64,000 nt of DNA from Chryseosolibacter sp964438975 (lineage in GTDB: Bacteria; Bacteroidota; Bacteroidia; Cytophagales; Cyclobacteriaceae). Position 1 is the stretch's first letter. Each line of letters starts with the position of its first letter. The notes beneath the pieces were generated by a model, which worked only from the letters and a program-made list of their open reading frames with translations, made no database searches and was not told the origin of the DNA. The position numbers were made by a program, and so were the translations under genes. Of the stretch, positions 32,943 through 42,452 are shown one piece after another. Location: the NCBI GenBank assembly GCA_964438975.1, contig CAYTMU010000012.1, positions 1-64,000 on the forward strand. The letters are read 5' to 3'.

Positions 32943-34076
32943 ATGAAAGCTGGTATACTCTTTTGTTCGTTTTTGCTTGTAACGTGTATCGCAATGGCCC
33001 AAAACTTAAAAGGCAAGGACTATTTTCTGATCGTCGGAACGTATACCAACGAATCGAAGACCAATGGTATTCATGTTTATACCTTTAATGCTGCTTCTGG
33101 CGACTTCCAGGAGAAGTCGGTGAGTACCGGCATTACCAACCCGTCGTTTCTTACGATCAGCAAAGATCGCAAGAATCTCTACGCAGTGAGTGAAGGTGGC
33201 GAGGCGGGAGGTATGAACGCTTATGCGTTCGACAATGCGGCCGGCACGCTTACGCTTCTCAACAGCGGTGCCGCTGGCGGCAGGGGACCATGTTATGTTT
33301 CGGTGGATGACGCCAAGCAATGGGTTTTTTCCGGAAACTACGGCGGCGGCAGCTTGTCAGCGACCCGTCTGAACCCCGACGGGTCACTATCCGACGATAT
33401 ACAAGTGATTCAGCACGAGGGTAGCAGTGTTAACAAAAGTCGTCAGGATAAACCTCATGTGCACGCCGTGGTGCTTTCTCCTGACAATCGTTATCTCCTG
33501 GTGCCTGATCTCGGTACGGATAGAGTCAACATATACCGGTTCGACGCGAGCAATACCGAACCCCTGAAGCCAGGGGAGTCACCTTACGCATTCGCCAATG
33601 CCGGTGGAGGCCCCCGTCACCTGGCTTTCCATCCGAATGGTAAGCACGCATATCTCGTGTTGGAAATGGAGGGCGCAGTAGCTGCATTCGATTATCAGGA
33701 CGGCCGGCTGACGCCAACCCACACAGTCACAATGCTTGCTGAGGGTTTCACCGGCAAAGTCGGAGCTGCTGACATCCACGTATCGCCTGATGGGAAGTTT
33801 CTCTACGCATCAAACCGAGGTGAGGCGAACGACATCGTTATTTATGCGATTGGCAGGAATGGTAGACTTACTTACGTGGATCGCCAGGCGGAGGGAATCA
33901 ATACACCGCGAAACTTCGTTATCGACCCCTCCGGAAATTTCTTGCTCGTAGGAAATCAGAGTGGCAACGATATCGCGATCTTCCGACGAGACAAAAAGAC
34001 TGGCATGCTGACGCCCACGGGCCGGCGCATTCAAGTTGATAAACCCGTTTGTCTGAAATTTGTCGCACGAAACTGA
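32943..34076 (+). CDS. Secreted lactonase-family beta-propeller (6-phosphogluconolactonase YbhE type)
   Basis: A seven-bladed propeller of 377 residues with signal peptide (MKAGILFCSFLLVTCIAMAQ). Family motifs are LIVGTYTNESKTNGIHVYTF, SVDDAKQWVFSGNYGGGSLSATRLNPDGSL split across blades, KPHVHAVVLSPDN and GGGPRHLAFHPNG. E. coli Pgl of this type acts in the cytoplasm on a phosphorylated lactone; export here implies an unphosphorylated lactone or another role. It follows xseB by 23 bases but is functionally closer to the sugar genes downstream. Confidence 0.88.
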   Translation: MKAGILFCSFLLVTCIAMAQNLKGKDYFLIVGTYTNESKTNGIHVYTFNAASGDFQEKSVSTGITNPSFLTISKDRKNLYAVSEGGEAGGMNAYAFDNAAGTLTLLNSGAAGGRGPCYVSVDDAKQWVFSGNYGGGSLSATRLNPDGSLSDDIQVIQHEGSSVNKSRQDKPHVHAVVLSPDNRYLLVPDLGTDRVNIYRFDASNTEPLKPGESPYAFANAGGGPRHLAFHPNGKHAYLVLEMEGAVAAFDYQDGRLTPTHTVTMLAEGFTGKVGAADIHVSPDGKFLYASNRGEANDIVIYAIGRNGRLTYVDRQAEGINTPRNFVIDPSGNFLLVGNQSGNDIAIFRRDKKTGMLTPTGRRIQVDKPVCLKFVARN

Positions 34077-34107
34077 TCTCGGCTAGTAGCCGGATCTGTA
34101 ATCTCGC

Positions 34108-34860
34108 TCATCCTCGTTTGACCTCAATAAGCCAATCCCACGGATACGGGTCCTTTAACCATTTTGGTGGTTCCGCGAATTCCGTCGACCAATCATACTC
34201 CACTCGGTCGATGGTGGTGATTTGAAAACCTGCATCGCGGAAGATGACTTCCAATTCCGGGTGTGAGTAGTGTTTTGTCACGACACCGTCGATTTTGATC
34301 AGCCCTTGAAAGAGATCGCGCTTGCTGCCACTGAAGTAACTGAATTCGCTTTCGTCGATGTCAGCGGGTTTGATGCCTTCGAGCTTATACCATTCAATGA
34401 GCCGCCAGGCATAGAAGAGGATCGAGTCAAGTGAGGGTACTACGAACAATGCTGAGCCGTTTTTCTTCAGCGTATTGTATGCATTCCGGATCATCGTTAT
34501 GTTCTTTTCGAGGTCCGGTAAGAGAAGAACGTTGCAACAGAACGCAAAGTCCGCGGCCGGAAGCTTCAATTCGGGATCGGTGAGATCCACCTTCTGAAAT
34601 TCGACGTTTTCATATTGTTTGTTAGCCGCTATGTCGAGGCATTTATCAGAGATGTCAACGGCATAGACCTTCTTGAATGCGGGGGAGAGATACGGGAATG
34701 CCTTGCCGATGCCGCACCCCAGGTCGATCGCTGTTTTGTCCTCGTTAGCATATTTCTCAAAATACTGCGGAAGCTTTTTTCTCTTGTCACTCCTGAATAC
34801 ATCGAAGATTTCTTGTTCGTAACTGTGTGCAATCCGATTCCAATGCCTTTCTTCGTTCAT
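34108..34860 (-). CDS. Class I SAM-dependent methyltransferase
   Basis: The ATG at 34860 gives a 250-residue protein with the SAM-binding motif AIDLGCGIGKAFPYL (about 54-68), the acidic loop VYAVDISDKCLDIA and the post-motif FAFCCNVLLLPDLEKN. Substrate is unknown; it resembles small-molecule methyltransferases rather than those for RNA. Convergent with the lactonase-like gene, 31 bases away. Confidence 0.85.
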   Translation of the reverse strand: MNEERHWNRIAHSYEQEIFDVFRSDKRKKLPQYFEKYANEDKTAIDLGCGIGKAFPYLSPAFKKVYAVDISDKCLDIAANKQYENVEFQKVDLTDPELKLPAADFAFCCNVLLLPDLEKNITMIRNAYNTLKKNGSALFVVPSLDSILFYAWRLIEWYKLEGIKPADIDESEFSYFSGSKRDLFQGLIKIDGVVTKHYSHPELEVIFRDAGFQITTIDRVEYDWSTEFAEPPKWLKDPYPWDWLIEVKRG

Positions 34861-35024
34861 ATTGTCGATAATTATAGGCGCAATCAAAGAATTTGCAGAG
34901 CAAATTACAAAGTCAGCAGAGAGTAGTTTGGCTTCAACAGCGGACGTGAATCATTGCGCAGGTTGACCGGGCGTGGAATTTTTTGATTATTTTTCCAATC
35001 CAATCTAACTCTAACAGTCATCCC

Positions 35025-35819
35025 ATGAAAGTTTCTTCTTCTTCTTTTTTACACCGACTTTGTGCCGCCACTGTGCTGGTTGCTTTGTTGTTCATCGCTT
35101 TTCCGACACTTGGTCAGAAAAAGGGAGTGGGAGCGAAGCCACCACGTGGTGCAGAAGCATTTTTTGACGGAAGTCGCAAGATGCTGGATGAGAAGTGGGT
35201 CTACTGGAAAGGTCCGAGGTTGGCTGCCGAGATGCCGATCAAGTGGCAGATCGTCGCGGACCCGATGGCTCGCGGGACAGTGCTGAATTCCAATGATCCG
35301 GCTGCGGCTGGGGGTTTGTACGGGAGTGCGGATATTGTTACGAAGAAGGAGTTTCGCGATTTTCGGGCACACGTGGAATTCTTCATAGCAAATGAAGGAG
35401 GTAATAGTGGAGTGTATTTACAGAATCGGTACGAGATCCAGATCCTCGATGGTGATTCGACCAAGCATGGAATGGCAGCACTGATCAATGAGACTCCGTC
35501 GCCGTATCACGCGTATCTCGGAGTGGGGAAATGGAATGCATACGACATCGTGTTTCGGGCGGCGAGATTTGAAGATGGAAAGCTGATAGAAAAAGCGCGT
35601 GTGACGGTATACTTCAATGGGCAGAAAGTGCACCGTGATCACACGATCAATCAAGTCTGGGGCGGACCTAATTCCGGCATGGACGGAGGAAATGATGGAG
35701 GTAGGGGAATAACGGATCGCCCTGGCGGACTGAAGTTGCAAGCGGAAGGACACAATGTGTACTACCGCAACATCTGGATACAAGAACTCAACCTGGACGA
35801 CAAGAATACTGATTTTTGA
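35025..35819 (+). CDS. Secreted DUF1080 protein (3-keto-disaccharide hydrolase family)
   Basis: A 264-residue protein with signal peptide ending TLGQ and a single LamG-like beta-jelly-roll DUF1080 domain (about 45-262). Diagnostic segments are EFRDFRAHVEFFIANEGGNSGVYLQ, YEIQILDG and ITDRPGGLKLQAEGHNVYYRNIWIQEL. Family members have been tied to cleavage of 3-keto-glycosides in oxidoreductive sugar breakdown. Its placement 154 bases before a Tat-exported Gfo/Idh/MocA enzyme fits that pathway. Confidence 0.9.
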   Translation: MKVSSSSFLHRLCAATVLVALLFIAFPTLGQKKGVGAKPPRGAEAFFDGSRKMLDEKWVYWKGPRLAAEMPIKWQIVADPMARGTVLNSNDPAAAGGLYGSADIVTKKEFRDFRAHVEFFIANEGGNSGVYLQNRYEIQILDGDSTKHGMAALINETPSPYHAYLGVGKWNAYDIVFRAARFEDGKLIEKARVTVYFNGQKVHRDHTINQVWGGPNSGMDGGNDGGRGITDRPGGLKLQAEGHNVYYRNIWIQELNLDDKNTDF

Positions 35820-35973
35820 TCCGGTCGAATCGCGCGGTGCTGCGGACGTAACACAATTTCACCACCTGTCAGATTGGTGCGTTAGTTGCTAGGATATTCT
35901 GCGCTCCTTGCGTATTATTCAGGTCTGAATTCAGTAACTTAGACAAGAACACATTATACAAAAACCGACCGCA

Positions 35974-37344
35974 ATGACAAAAAGAAGAGACTTCATCAAG
36001 AAGAGCGTACTGGGTACCGCGGGGCTTGCCATGGGTGGTAGCCTGGGGTTCAGCGCCAAGTCGTACGGCTCTATTTTGGGTTCAAATGACCGCGTTAACG
36101 TCGCAGTCATTGGTATCAGGGGGCAGGGAAAGACGCACATCAACAGGTGGTGTGACTTGAAGACAAACCGCAACGTAATACTAGGGACGCTTTGCGATGT
36201 AGATGAGCAATACTTTGCGTCCACGGTCCAGATGGTTGAGGCAAAGGCAGGTAATAAACCGAAGACCGAATGGGAAATGCGCAAGGTATTCGACGACAAG
36301 CAGATCGACGCCGTATCGTTTGCCACGCCTAATCACTGGCACGCCCTGGGCACGATCTGGGCTTTGCAGGCAGGTAAACACGTGTATGTCGAAAAGCCAG
36401 CAAGTCATAATATTTTTGAAGGCCGGAAAATGGTCGAGGCGGCGAAGAAGTACAACAAGCGTGTACAGGTAGGTTTTCAGAACAGGTCGATCGCCAATGT
36501 CATCGCAGCGATGAAGTTCCTGCACGAAGGCGGTATCGGTGATGTGTATATGGCACGCGGACTGTGTATCAAGCCGCGGGCATCGTTCGGAATTGCGAAC
36601 GACAGCACACCACCTGCGACCCTTCACTACGATCAGTGGATCGGCCCGGCTGCTTATCAGCCTTATAACGAGAAGAAGACCCATTACAATTGGCATTGGT
36701 TCTGGAACACGGGTAACGGCGACACCGGTAACCAGGGGCCGCACCAGTTTGACATAGCACGCTGGGGGCTGAACAAAAACGAGCATCCGGTTTCCATTTA
36801 CTCGAACGGTGGGATCTTTTACTTTACACCGGAACAGTGCGCACAGGAAACACCTACCACGCAGATTTCAATAATCAAATACAGCGATGGAAAGATCCTC
36901 GAGTTTGAAACACGAGGAGGTTATTCCAATGGCGAATCCAGTCTGGACTCACGTATTGGAAATATCTTTTATGGTAGCGAAGGATACCTCGAGCTTGATG
37001 GCAGTACATGGAAAGCGTTCCGGCAAAAGGAGACGACACCGTTCGCGGGATCGGGGATGGGTGAGGCAAAAGCCAGCAACGATCCACTGGCACCTCCTGG
37101 CGGAGCGGAGCACTATGCCAACTTCATTGATGCTATACGGTCCGGCAAGAATGCCGATCTCAATTGCGACATAGAAGTTGGTTATATGTCGTCAGCGTTA
37201 CCGCTACTCGCGAACGTGTCGTACAGACTGCAGCGTCCGTTGTCCTTCAATGGAGCAAAGGAGAAGTTCGTCAATGATCCGGAAGCCGATGCGATGCTAA
37301 CACGCGAATACCGCAAGCCGTACATTGTTTCCGATCGGGTTTAA
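35974..37344 (+). CDS. Tat-exported Gfo/Idh/MocA-family oxidoreductase
   Basis: The 456-residue enzyme has a twin-arginine signal (KRRDFIKKSVLGTAGLAMGG). Rossmann motif NVAVIGIRGQGKTHINRW; catalytic lysine in HVYVEKPASHNIFEGR; a later GNGDTGNQGPHQFDIARWGL with the active-site histidine. It resembles the exported sugar/glycoside 3-dehydrogenases. It is followed at 30 bases by the DUF6807 gene and then the NHL gene, and preceded by DUF1080, forming a probable four-gene periplasmic unit with a fifth, cytoplasmic dehydrogenase downstream. Confidence 0.92.
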   Translation: MTKRRDFIKKSVLGTAGLAMGGSLGFSAKSYGSILGSNDRVNVAVIGIRGQGKTHINRWCDLKTNRNVILGTLCDVDEQYFASTVQMVEAKAGNKPKTEWEMRKVFDDKQIDAVSFATPNHWHALGTIWALQAGKHVYVEKPASHNIFEGRKMVEAAKKYNKRVQVGFQNRSIANVIAAMKFLHEGGIGDVYMARGLCIKPRASFGIANDSTPPATLHYDQWIGPAAYQPYNEKKTHYNWHWFWNTGNGDTGNQGPHQFDIARWGLNKNEHPVSIYSNGGIFYFTPEQCAQETPTTQISIIKYSDGKILEFETRGGYSNGESSLDSRIGNIFYGSEGYLELDGSTWKAFRQKETTPFAGSGMGEAKASNDPLAPPGGAEHYANFIDAIRSGKNADLNCDIEVGYMSSALPLLANVSYRLQRPLSFNGAKEKFVNDPEADAMLTREYRKPYIVSDRV

Positions 37345-37374
37345 ATCAAGTAACAGAACATTTTTTGAAGTAGC

Positions 37375-38436
37375 ATGAAGATCAAGACTTTTGCATTATT
37401 GTCGACTACCATGGTTGTGATGATCGCAGTGATGGCGTTCACATCGGGAGAACCTACACAATCAAAGCGCTTTACGGTCGTGGAGAACAAAGCGGCGAAG
37501 CGCGTTGATATTCTTATCGATGGGAAACCATTCACCTCGTACGTTTACCCCGACGACATCAAGAAGCCAGCATTATATCCGTTGATCACCACTGACGACG
37601 CGTTCGTTACGCGCGGTTGGCCTCTTGACCCGCGACCGGGGGAACGCGTTGACCATCCTCACCACGTGGGAATGTGGTTTAATTATGGAGATGTCAACGG
37701 ACTTGACTTCTGGAATAACTCGACCAAGATCGCGGCCGACAAGAGGGCGAATTTTGGTACGGTAAAACACCGATCTGTGAACAAGACGCAGGGTGGCAAG
37801 CAGGCTGTGCTGGAAGTGACGGCAGACTGGCAGAAGCCTGATGGCACAAATCTGCTTCGCGAGGATACCCGTTACGTCTTCAGTGAATCCGGGAATTTGC
37901 GTACCGTCGAACGGATCACGACACTTACTGCTTTGCAGGAAGATGTATCATTCAAGGACAACAAAGAAGGTGTGCTCGGAATTCGCCTGGCGCGTGAACT
38001 GGAACACCCTTCCACCAAGCCTGAAGTATTTACCGACGCGAGCGGCAAGGCAACCGACGTTCCCAAGCTGAACAACGAAGGCGTCACTGGTAAATACCGC
38101 AGCAGCGAAGGAAAGGAGGGCGATGACGTGTGGGGCACCCGTGGTAAATGGGTCAACCTGACGGGGGTAATAGCAAATAAACCAGTTTCACTGGTTGTTC
38201 TCGATCATCCGAAGAACGTTGGATATCCGACCTACTGGCATGCGCGTGGCTATGGCTTGTTTGCCGCTAACCCGCTTGGCCAAAAGGAATTCAGCAAGGG
38301 TCAGCAAGTGCTGAATTACAGCTTGCCGGCCGGGAAGTCTGTAACGTTCCGATATAAGGTCCTGATCAACTCCGGAAGTCATCTGACGGATGCCCAGGTC
38401 AATGCCGAGTTTGATAAGTTCTCAAAAACAAAATAG
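37375..38436 (+). CDS. Exported DUF6807 (PmoA-like) family protein
   Basis: A 353-residue protein with a signal-like N-terminus (residues 1-25) and the core motif DHPHHVGMWFNYGDVNGLDFW, plus the C-terminal KNVGYPTYWHARGYGLFAANPLG. The family is often labelled PmoA from an old misattribution and has no relation to methane oxidation here. Its histidine-rich motif could bind a metal or sugar; the fold is probably mutarotase-like. It is 5 bases from the downstream gene and part of the sugar-oxidation unit. Confidence 0.85.
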   Translation: MKIKTFALLSTTMVVMIAVMAFTSGEPTQSKRFTVVENKAAKRVDILIDGKPFTSYVYPDDIKKPALYPLITTDDAFVTRGWPLDPRPGERVDHPHHVGMWFNYGDVNGLDFWNNSTKIAADKRANFGTVKHRSVNKTQGGKQAVLEVTADWQKPDGTNLLREDTRYVFSESGNLRTVERITTLTALQEDVSFKDNKEGVLGIRLARELEHPSTKPEVFTDASGKATDVPKLNNEGVTGKYRSSEGKEGDDVWGTRGKWVNLTGVIANKPVSLVVLDHPKNVGYPTYWHARGYGLFAANPLGQKEFSKGQQVLNYSLPAGKSVTFRYKVLINSGSHLTDAQVNAEFDKFSKTK

Positions 38437-38441
38437 AGAGT

Positions 38442-39521
38442 ATGAAGAAGGACCGGGAATCACGGCGCAACTTTCTGAAGGCGACAGCAACAGCCGGTGC
38501 GGTTCTGGTTGCTGGAACCAGCAGTGCCTTCCCGGTCTTCAACGTGCTCCACAAGACATCTATGACGGATGATAATATTATTGGTCACGGGAATTTCCGG
38601 TATCGCGTGCACAAGACGTGGGGAAACCTCGACCCGGCTACAACACCTGTGAAGAACTGCCATGAGATGGTGATCGACCGAAAAGGGAGACTCATCATGG
38701 TGACCGACGAGACGAAGAACAATATTATCATCTATGATAGATCGGGTAAATTCCTGAGTAGTTGGGGGCACGAGTTTCCGTCAGGCCACGGACTGACCAT
38801 TTTTGATGAGGGTGGGGAAGAAGTACTTTTTATTTCCGATAATGGAGGTCGGGTCGTTAAGACGACCCTCGACGGACGGACGCTGATGGAGCTTCCGCAT
38901 CCGGTCCAAACCGGTATCTACGAGGAGAAGATGAATTACAAGCCGACGGAGACCGCGATTGCTCCTAACGGTGACATCTACGTGGCGGACGGATACGGCT
39001 CACAGTATATCCTGCAGTTTTCTTCCAAAGGCGAGTTTATCCGAAAATTCGGAGGTCCCGGAGAGGGCGATCAGAATTTCAGTACCGCTCATGGAGTGTG
39101 TATCGATGACCGTGACAAGAAGAACGTCACGCTGCTCTGTACATCCCGTGGTCACAACTCGTTTAAGCGATTTACGCTCGATGGGAAGTATCTGTCGACG
39201 ATCTTTTTGCCGGGTGCATTTGTCTGTCGACCGGTGATCGATGGCGATAATTTATACGCGGGGGTGTGCTGGTCGCGACTTCGCTACCTGAATCAGACGC
39301 CGGATTCCGGTTTCGTCACCATTCTTGATAAGAACGACAAAGTGGTCTCGAATCCCGGGGGGACGAAACCTGTCTACGTGAAAGGCGAGTTGCAGCTTAT
39401 GGTGCAGGAGCAGCCTGTCTTCAAACACTGCCATGACGTTTGCATCGACGGAGATAAGAACATTTACGTCTGCCAATGGAACGCGAACAAGACCTATCCC
39501 GTGAAACTTGAGCGCGTGTAG
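38442..39521 (+). CDS. Tat-exported NHL-repeat six-bladed beta-propeller protein
   Basis: The 359-residue product starts with a twin-arginine signal (SRRNFLKATATAGAVLVAG). Repeated blade motifs follow (IDRKGRLIMVTDETKNNIIIYDRSG, IAPNGDIYVADGYGSQYILQF, CIDGDKNIYVCQW), an NHL/6-bladed propeller architecture similar to peptidyl-hydroxyglycine lyase-like proteins. The enzymatic role is unknown. Starts 5 bases after the DUF6807 stop, so the two are surely co-transcribed. Confidence 0.85.
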   Translation: MKKDRESRRNFLKATATAGAVLVAGTSSAFPVFNVLHKTSMTDDNIIGHGNFRYRVHKTWGNLDPATTPVKNCHEMVIDRKGRLIMVTDETKNNIIIYDRSGKFLSSWGHEFPSGHGLTIFDEGGEEVLFISDNGGRVVKTTLDGRTLMELPHPVQTGIYEEKMNYKPTETAIAPNGDIYVADGYGSQYILQFSSKGEFIRKFGGPGEGDQNFSTAHGVCIDDRDKKNVTLLCTSRGHNSFKRFTLDGKYLSTIFLPGAFVCRPVIDGDNLYAGVCWSRLRYLNQTPDSGFVTILDKNDKVVSNPGGTKPVYVKGELQLMVQEQPVFKHCHDVCIDGDKNIYVCQWNANKTYPVKLERV

Positions 39522-39566
39522 TGATCAAGTGGTACGGTTTCTAGTTGAGGATCATCAATAGTTACT

Positions 39567-40649
39567 ATGTCTTCGAATTCAAATGAGGTCCGCGTCCTCG
39601 TAGTAGGCTGCGGTAATATGGGGAGTGCACATGCCAGGGCATACCACGATGGGGATGGGTTTCAGATCTGTGGAATTGTGTCACGGGGAAAGGGCAAGGA
39701 AGTTTTGAATGACAAACTCGGCGGAGGATATCCGCTTTTTGATGACTATGAGACGGCGCTGAAGGAAACACAGCCCGATGCAGTTGCCATATCAACCTGG
39801 CCTGATACTCACGAGAGCATGGCGATCCTGGCATTAGAGAGCGGATGCCATGTGTTCATTGAGAAGCCACTGGCAGACTCAGTGGAAGGCGCTGAGCGCG
39901 TAGTAAGGGCTGCGAGTAAAGCGGGCAAGAAACTCGTGGTGGGCTACATTCTTCGACACCATCCTTCGTGGGAACGCTTCATAGAGATCTCGCATACCCT
40001 AGGCAAGCCGCTCGTGATGCGGATGAACCTCAACCAGCAAAGCAGTGGTGTCATGTGGACGGTGCACAGGAACCTGATGGAGAGTTTGAGTCCGATTGTG
40101 GACTGCGGTGTTCACTACATTGATGTGATGTGCCAGATGACGCGATCGAAACCCATCCAGGTAAGCGCGATTGGTGCGAGGCTGACGGATGAAATTCCCT
40201 CAGATAACTATAACTACGGGCAACTGCAGATATGGTTCGAGGATGGATCGGTCGGATGGTACGAGGCAGGCTGGGGACCGATGATGAGCGAGACGGCCTT
40301 CTTCGTCAAGGATGTTATCGGGCCGAAGGGTGCTGTCTCCATCGTCGCCAAGGAAGCCGGCGCCGCAGGAAAGTCGGATTCCATCGAGGCGCATAGCCAG
40401 ACCGAATTACTACGTGTGCATTATAGCGACCTGGACAAGCATGAGAAGTTCGCTCGGGAAGACGAGTGGGTTAATTTGGAAGACGAGCCGGATCACCAGG
40501 AATTGTGCAACCGCGAGCAGCGCTATTTTCTCAAAGCGATTCGGGAAAACATCGACCTCACCGATCACATGGAAGACGCTGTGAACAGTCTCCGGATTGC
40601 GTTTGCCTGCGATCAGTCGGTCAGGTCCCGGCAAGTGGTAAAGTTATAG
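39567..40649 (+). CDS. Gfo/Idh/MocA-family oxidoreductase, cytoplasmic
   Basis: A 360-residue dehydrogenase without a signal. Rossmann motif VLVVGCGNMGSAHARAY; catalytic EKP in HVFIEKPLADSVEGAE; active-site segment VDCGVHYIDVM with histidine. It follows the NHL gene by 45 bases and may reduce or re-oxidise the sugar imported after periplasmic processing. Its 3' end overlaps the convergent isomerase gene by six bases. Confidence 0.9.
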   Translation: MSSNSNEVRVLVVGCGNMGSAHARAYHDGDGFQICGIVSRGKGKEVLNDKLGGGYPLFDDYETALKETQPDAVAISTWPDTHESMAILALESGCHVFIEKPLADSVEGAERVVRAASKAGKKLVVGYILRHHPSWERFIEISHTLGKPLVMRMNLNQQSSGVMWTVHRNLMESLSPIVDCGVHYIDVMCQMTRSKPIQVSAIGARLTDEIPSDNYNYGQLQIWFEDGSVGWYEAGWGPMMSETAFFVKDVIGPKGAVSIVAKEAGAAGKSDSIEAHSQTELLRVHYSDLDKHEKFAREDEWVNLEDEPDHQELCNREQRYFLKAIRENIDLTDHMEDAVNSLRIAFACDQSVRSRQVVKL

Positions 40650-41555
40650 GACGGCCGCTTTCATTTTAGAAAGCCCCGTTTTTGCAATAGTAAGTGGATC
40701 CTGTTTCCAGTATTCGCGATTGAACAATTCAAGCGAGAGGATCTTTTCTCCTTCCATATTTCGAAGGTCTGCGGCGATCTGTTTGAGCGGTGCAACGCCG
40801 TCCCCGGGATATACGCGGTCCTTGTCCTCCATCTGTTCGCGCGAAATGGTTCCGGGATAGTCATTCATGTGAAACACCTCGATCATGTTTCCATTGATCA
40901 TCTTGAGATTCTCGAAGCCGGAGTTGCCGCGGTACAAGTGATAGACATCGGGAAGTATCCGCGCGTCCGCATCGTTTGCAACGGCGACGGCCATCATTGC
41001 CTGTCCGATGTGATTGAATACCGAAGCTCCCCAGATCTCCAGTTGAGGTCGAACACCGGTTTGCCGTCCGAGTTCCAGCAGCTCGCGGTAGCGTTCGCCT
41101 ACTTTATAGAGGTCAGGTGAAGTTTTGACTCCGGCTGCGGGCGCGGCGATTCGCGTGCAGCCCAGCTCTGCAAGGATATTCATTTCCTCCCGCATCTGCT
41201 TGAAACCGGCAGCGCGTTGTTCATCACCATCCGTCATCCAGGGTGCAAAGCCGATCGCATTGATCGCGGAGAGTTTGCTGTCATCCAATAGCTTTTTCAG
41301 ACCCCGCAATGTTCCGCCATTTGACACGTATTCCTTGATGTCAGCGATCCATGGTTCGATACAATCATAGCCTGCACGGGCAGCGATGTCGATGTATTTC
41401 TCGATCCCGGCTTTTTGTCCGCTGATGGTGCTGGTATTAAGTGAGAATCGGAACTTTGACTTCCTTTTTTCGGGCGTTTGCGAATGACCCGAAAGCGGTA
41501 GCATTCCCGTTGCTGTCGTGGCTGTGAGCGTTTGGAGTGCAGTTCTTCTGTTCAT
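40644..41555 (-). CDS. Exported sugar phosphate isomerase/epimerase-family TIM barrel
   Basis: A 303-residue xylose-isomerase-like TIM barrel with a weak twin-arginine signal (MNRRTALQTLTATTATGML). Metal-site regions appear in DCIEPWIADIKEY, RPQLEIWGAS, LPDVYHLYRG and EVFHMNDYPG. Despite the family name, an exported enzyme is unlikely to see sugar phosphates; related proteins act on 3-keto-glucosides. This would suit the neighbouring DUF1080 and Gfo/Idh/MocA genes, although it is on the other strand. Confidence 0.85.
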   Translation of the reverse strand: MNRRTALQTLTATTATGMLPLSGHSQTPEKRKSKFRFSLNTSTISGQKAGIEKYIDIAARAGYDCIEPWIADIKEYVSNGGTLRGLKKLLDDSKLSAINAIGFAPWMTDGDEQRAAGFKQMREEMNILAELGCTRIAAPAAGVKTSPDLYKVGERYRELLELGRQTGVRPQLEIWGASVFNHIGQAMMAVAVANDADARILPDVYHLYRGNSGFENLKMINGNMIEVFHMNDYPGTISREQMEDKDRVYPGDGVAPLKQIAADLRNMEGEKILSLELFNREYWKQDPLTIAKTGLSKMKAAVL

Positions 41556-41588
41556 GGGAGATCAGTTTGTGCAAACTAGGAATACGTG

Positions 41589-42401
41589 TCAATCCGCCTT
41601 TTTTTGTAGTACGAACCGGTGATAAAGGCGGGTCTTGTTCTTGAGGTTCGTGTGTATGCGAGAGCCGACTACACCCGCGAACTCTCCGAATAGCTCCTGC
41701 CAGCGGGGTGGAAATAGTTTCTTGATCCGTTCTTTTTTGACATCGTCCTCGGCCTCCATTGCCTTCACAACATTGGGCGCAATGTCTTCTTCCTCCAGCA
41801 TCGCCATTCCACTGTTGTGAAGTTGACGGCGAAGAAGTTCCATGTTCTGTACATCCCGAAAATCCACCAGCAGTAAATAGCCGCCCGGTCTCAGCACACG
41901 GCGTACTTCACTGAGGAATTTGTCAACAGAGCCATAGGCATGACACGACTCCACGTTCAGAACAACGTCAACGCTATTGTCTGCGAGGGGGATATCTTCC
42001 GCGCTACCCTGGATGAACCGGAGATTTGGCAGGACATGAATCTTGTTGGAAAGGTCAACTGCGCTTTGCGCCAAGTCCATCCCCGTGTAGGAGGCTGGTT
42101 GAAACGACCCGGCGATATAGCGTGCGCCGCCTCCCCTTCCGCTGCCGACCTCGAGGATCACCTTTCCCCGGACTTCTTTCTTTGCGGCCAGGTAGTGGTA
42201 CATCTGCATGGGGTACTTCTGAACGGATGGATCGTCCGGTAGCGAAACCGGCACTTCGTTCTCGTTCGGAACGTATCCGTAGTTCATGAATTGCCAGTCC
42301 TCGGCGGGAACGCGCTTCGCCAGAACCTCGTAGGTGACCTTTGCATTCAAACGCTTGAACCAAGCGAATCGCTTGAATGCCTTAATAATCAGTCTTATCA
42401 T
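41589..42401 (-). CDS. Class I SAM-dependent methyltransferase (UbiE/lipid-type)
   Basis: A 270-residue methyltransferase. VILEVGSGRGGGARYIA is the SAM glycine loop, GMDLAQSAVDLS the acidic loop and RFIQGSAEDIPLADNSVDVVLNVESCHAY the family's motif II region, followed by RVLRPGGYLLLVDF. The pattern is of lipid or phthiotriol-type O-methyltransferases; the substrate is unknown. It starts upstream of the Dabb gene's end by 51 bases and may share its transcript. Confidence 0.87.
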   Translation of the reverse strand: MIRLIIKAFKRFAWFKRLNAKVTYEVLAKRVPAEDWQFMNYGYVPNENEVPVSLPDDPSVQKYPMQMYHYLAAKKEVRGKVILEVGSGRGGGARYIAGSFQPASYTGMDLAQSAVDLSNKIHVLPNLRFIQGSAEDIPLADNSVDVVLNVESCHAYGSVDKFLSEVRRVLRPGGYLLLVDFRDVQNMELLRRQLHNSGMAMLEEEDIAPNVVKAMEAEDDVKKERIKKLFPPRWQELFGEFAGVVGSRIHTNLKNKTRLYHRFVLQKKAD

Positions 42402-42452
42402 AAAGAGTGCTAAAGGTAGGATTAAAAAAGCAAAGCGCGTTAATTTTTTAGG

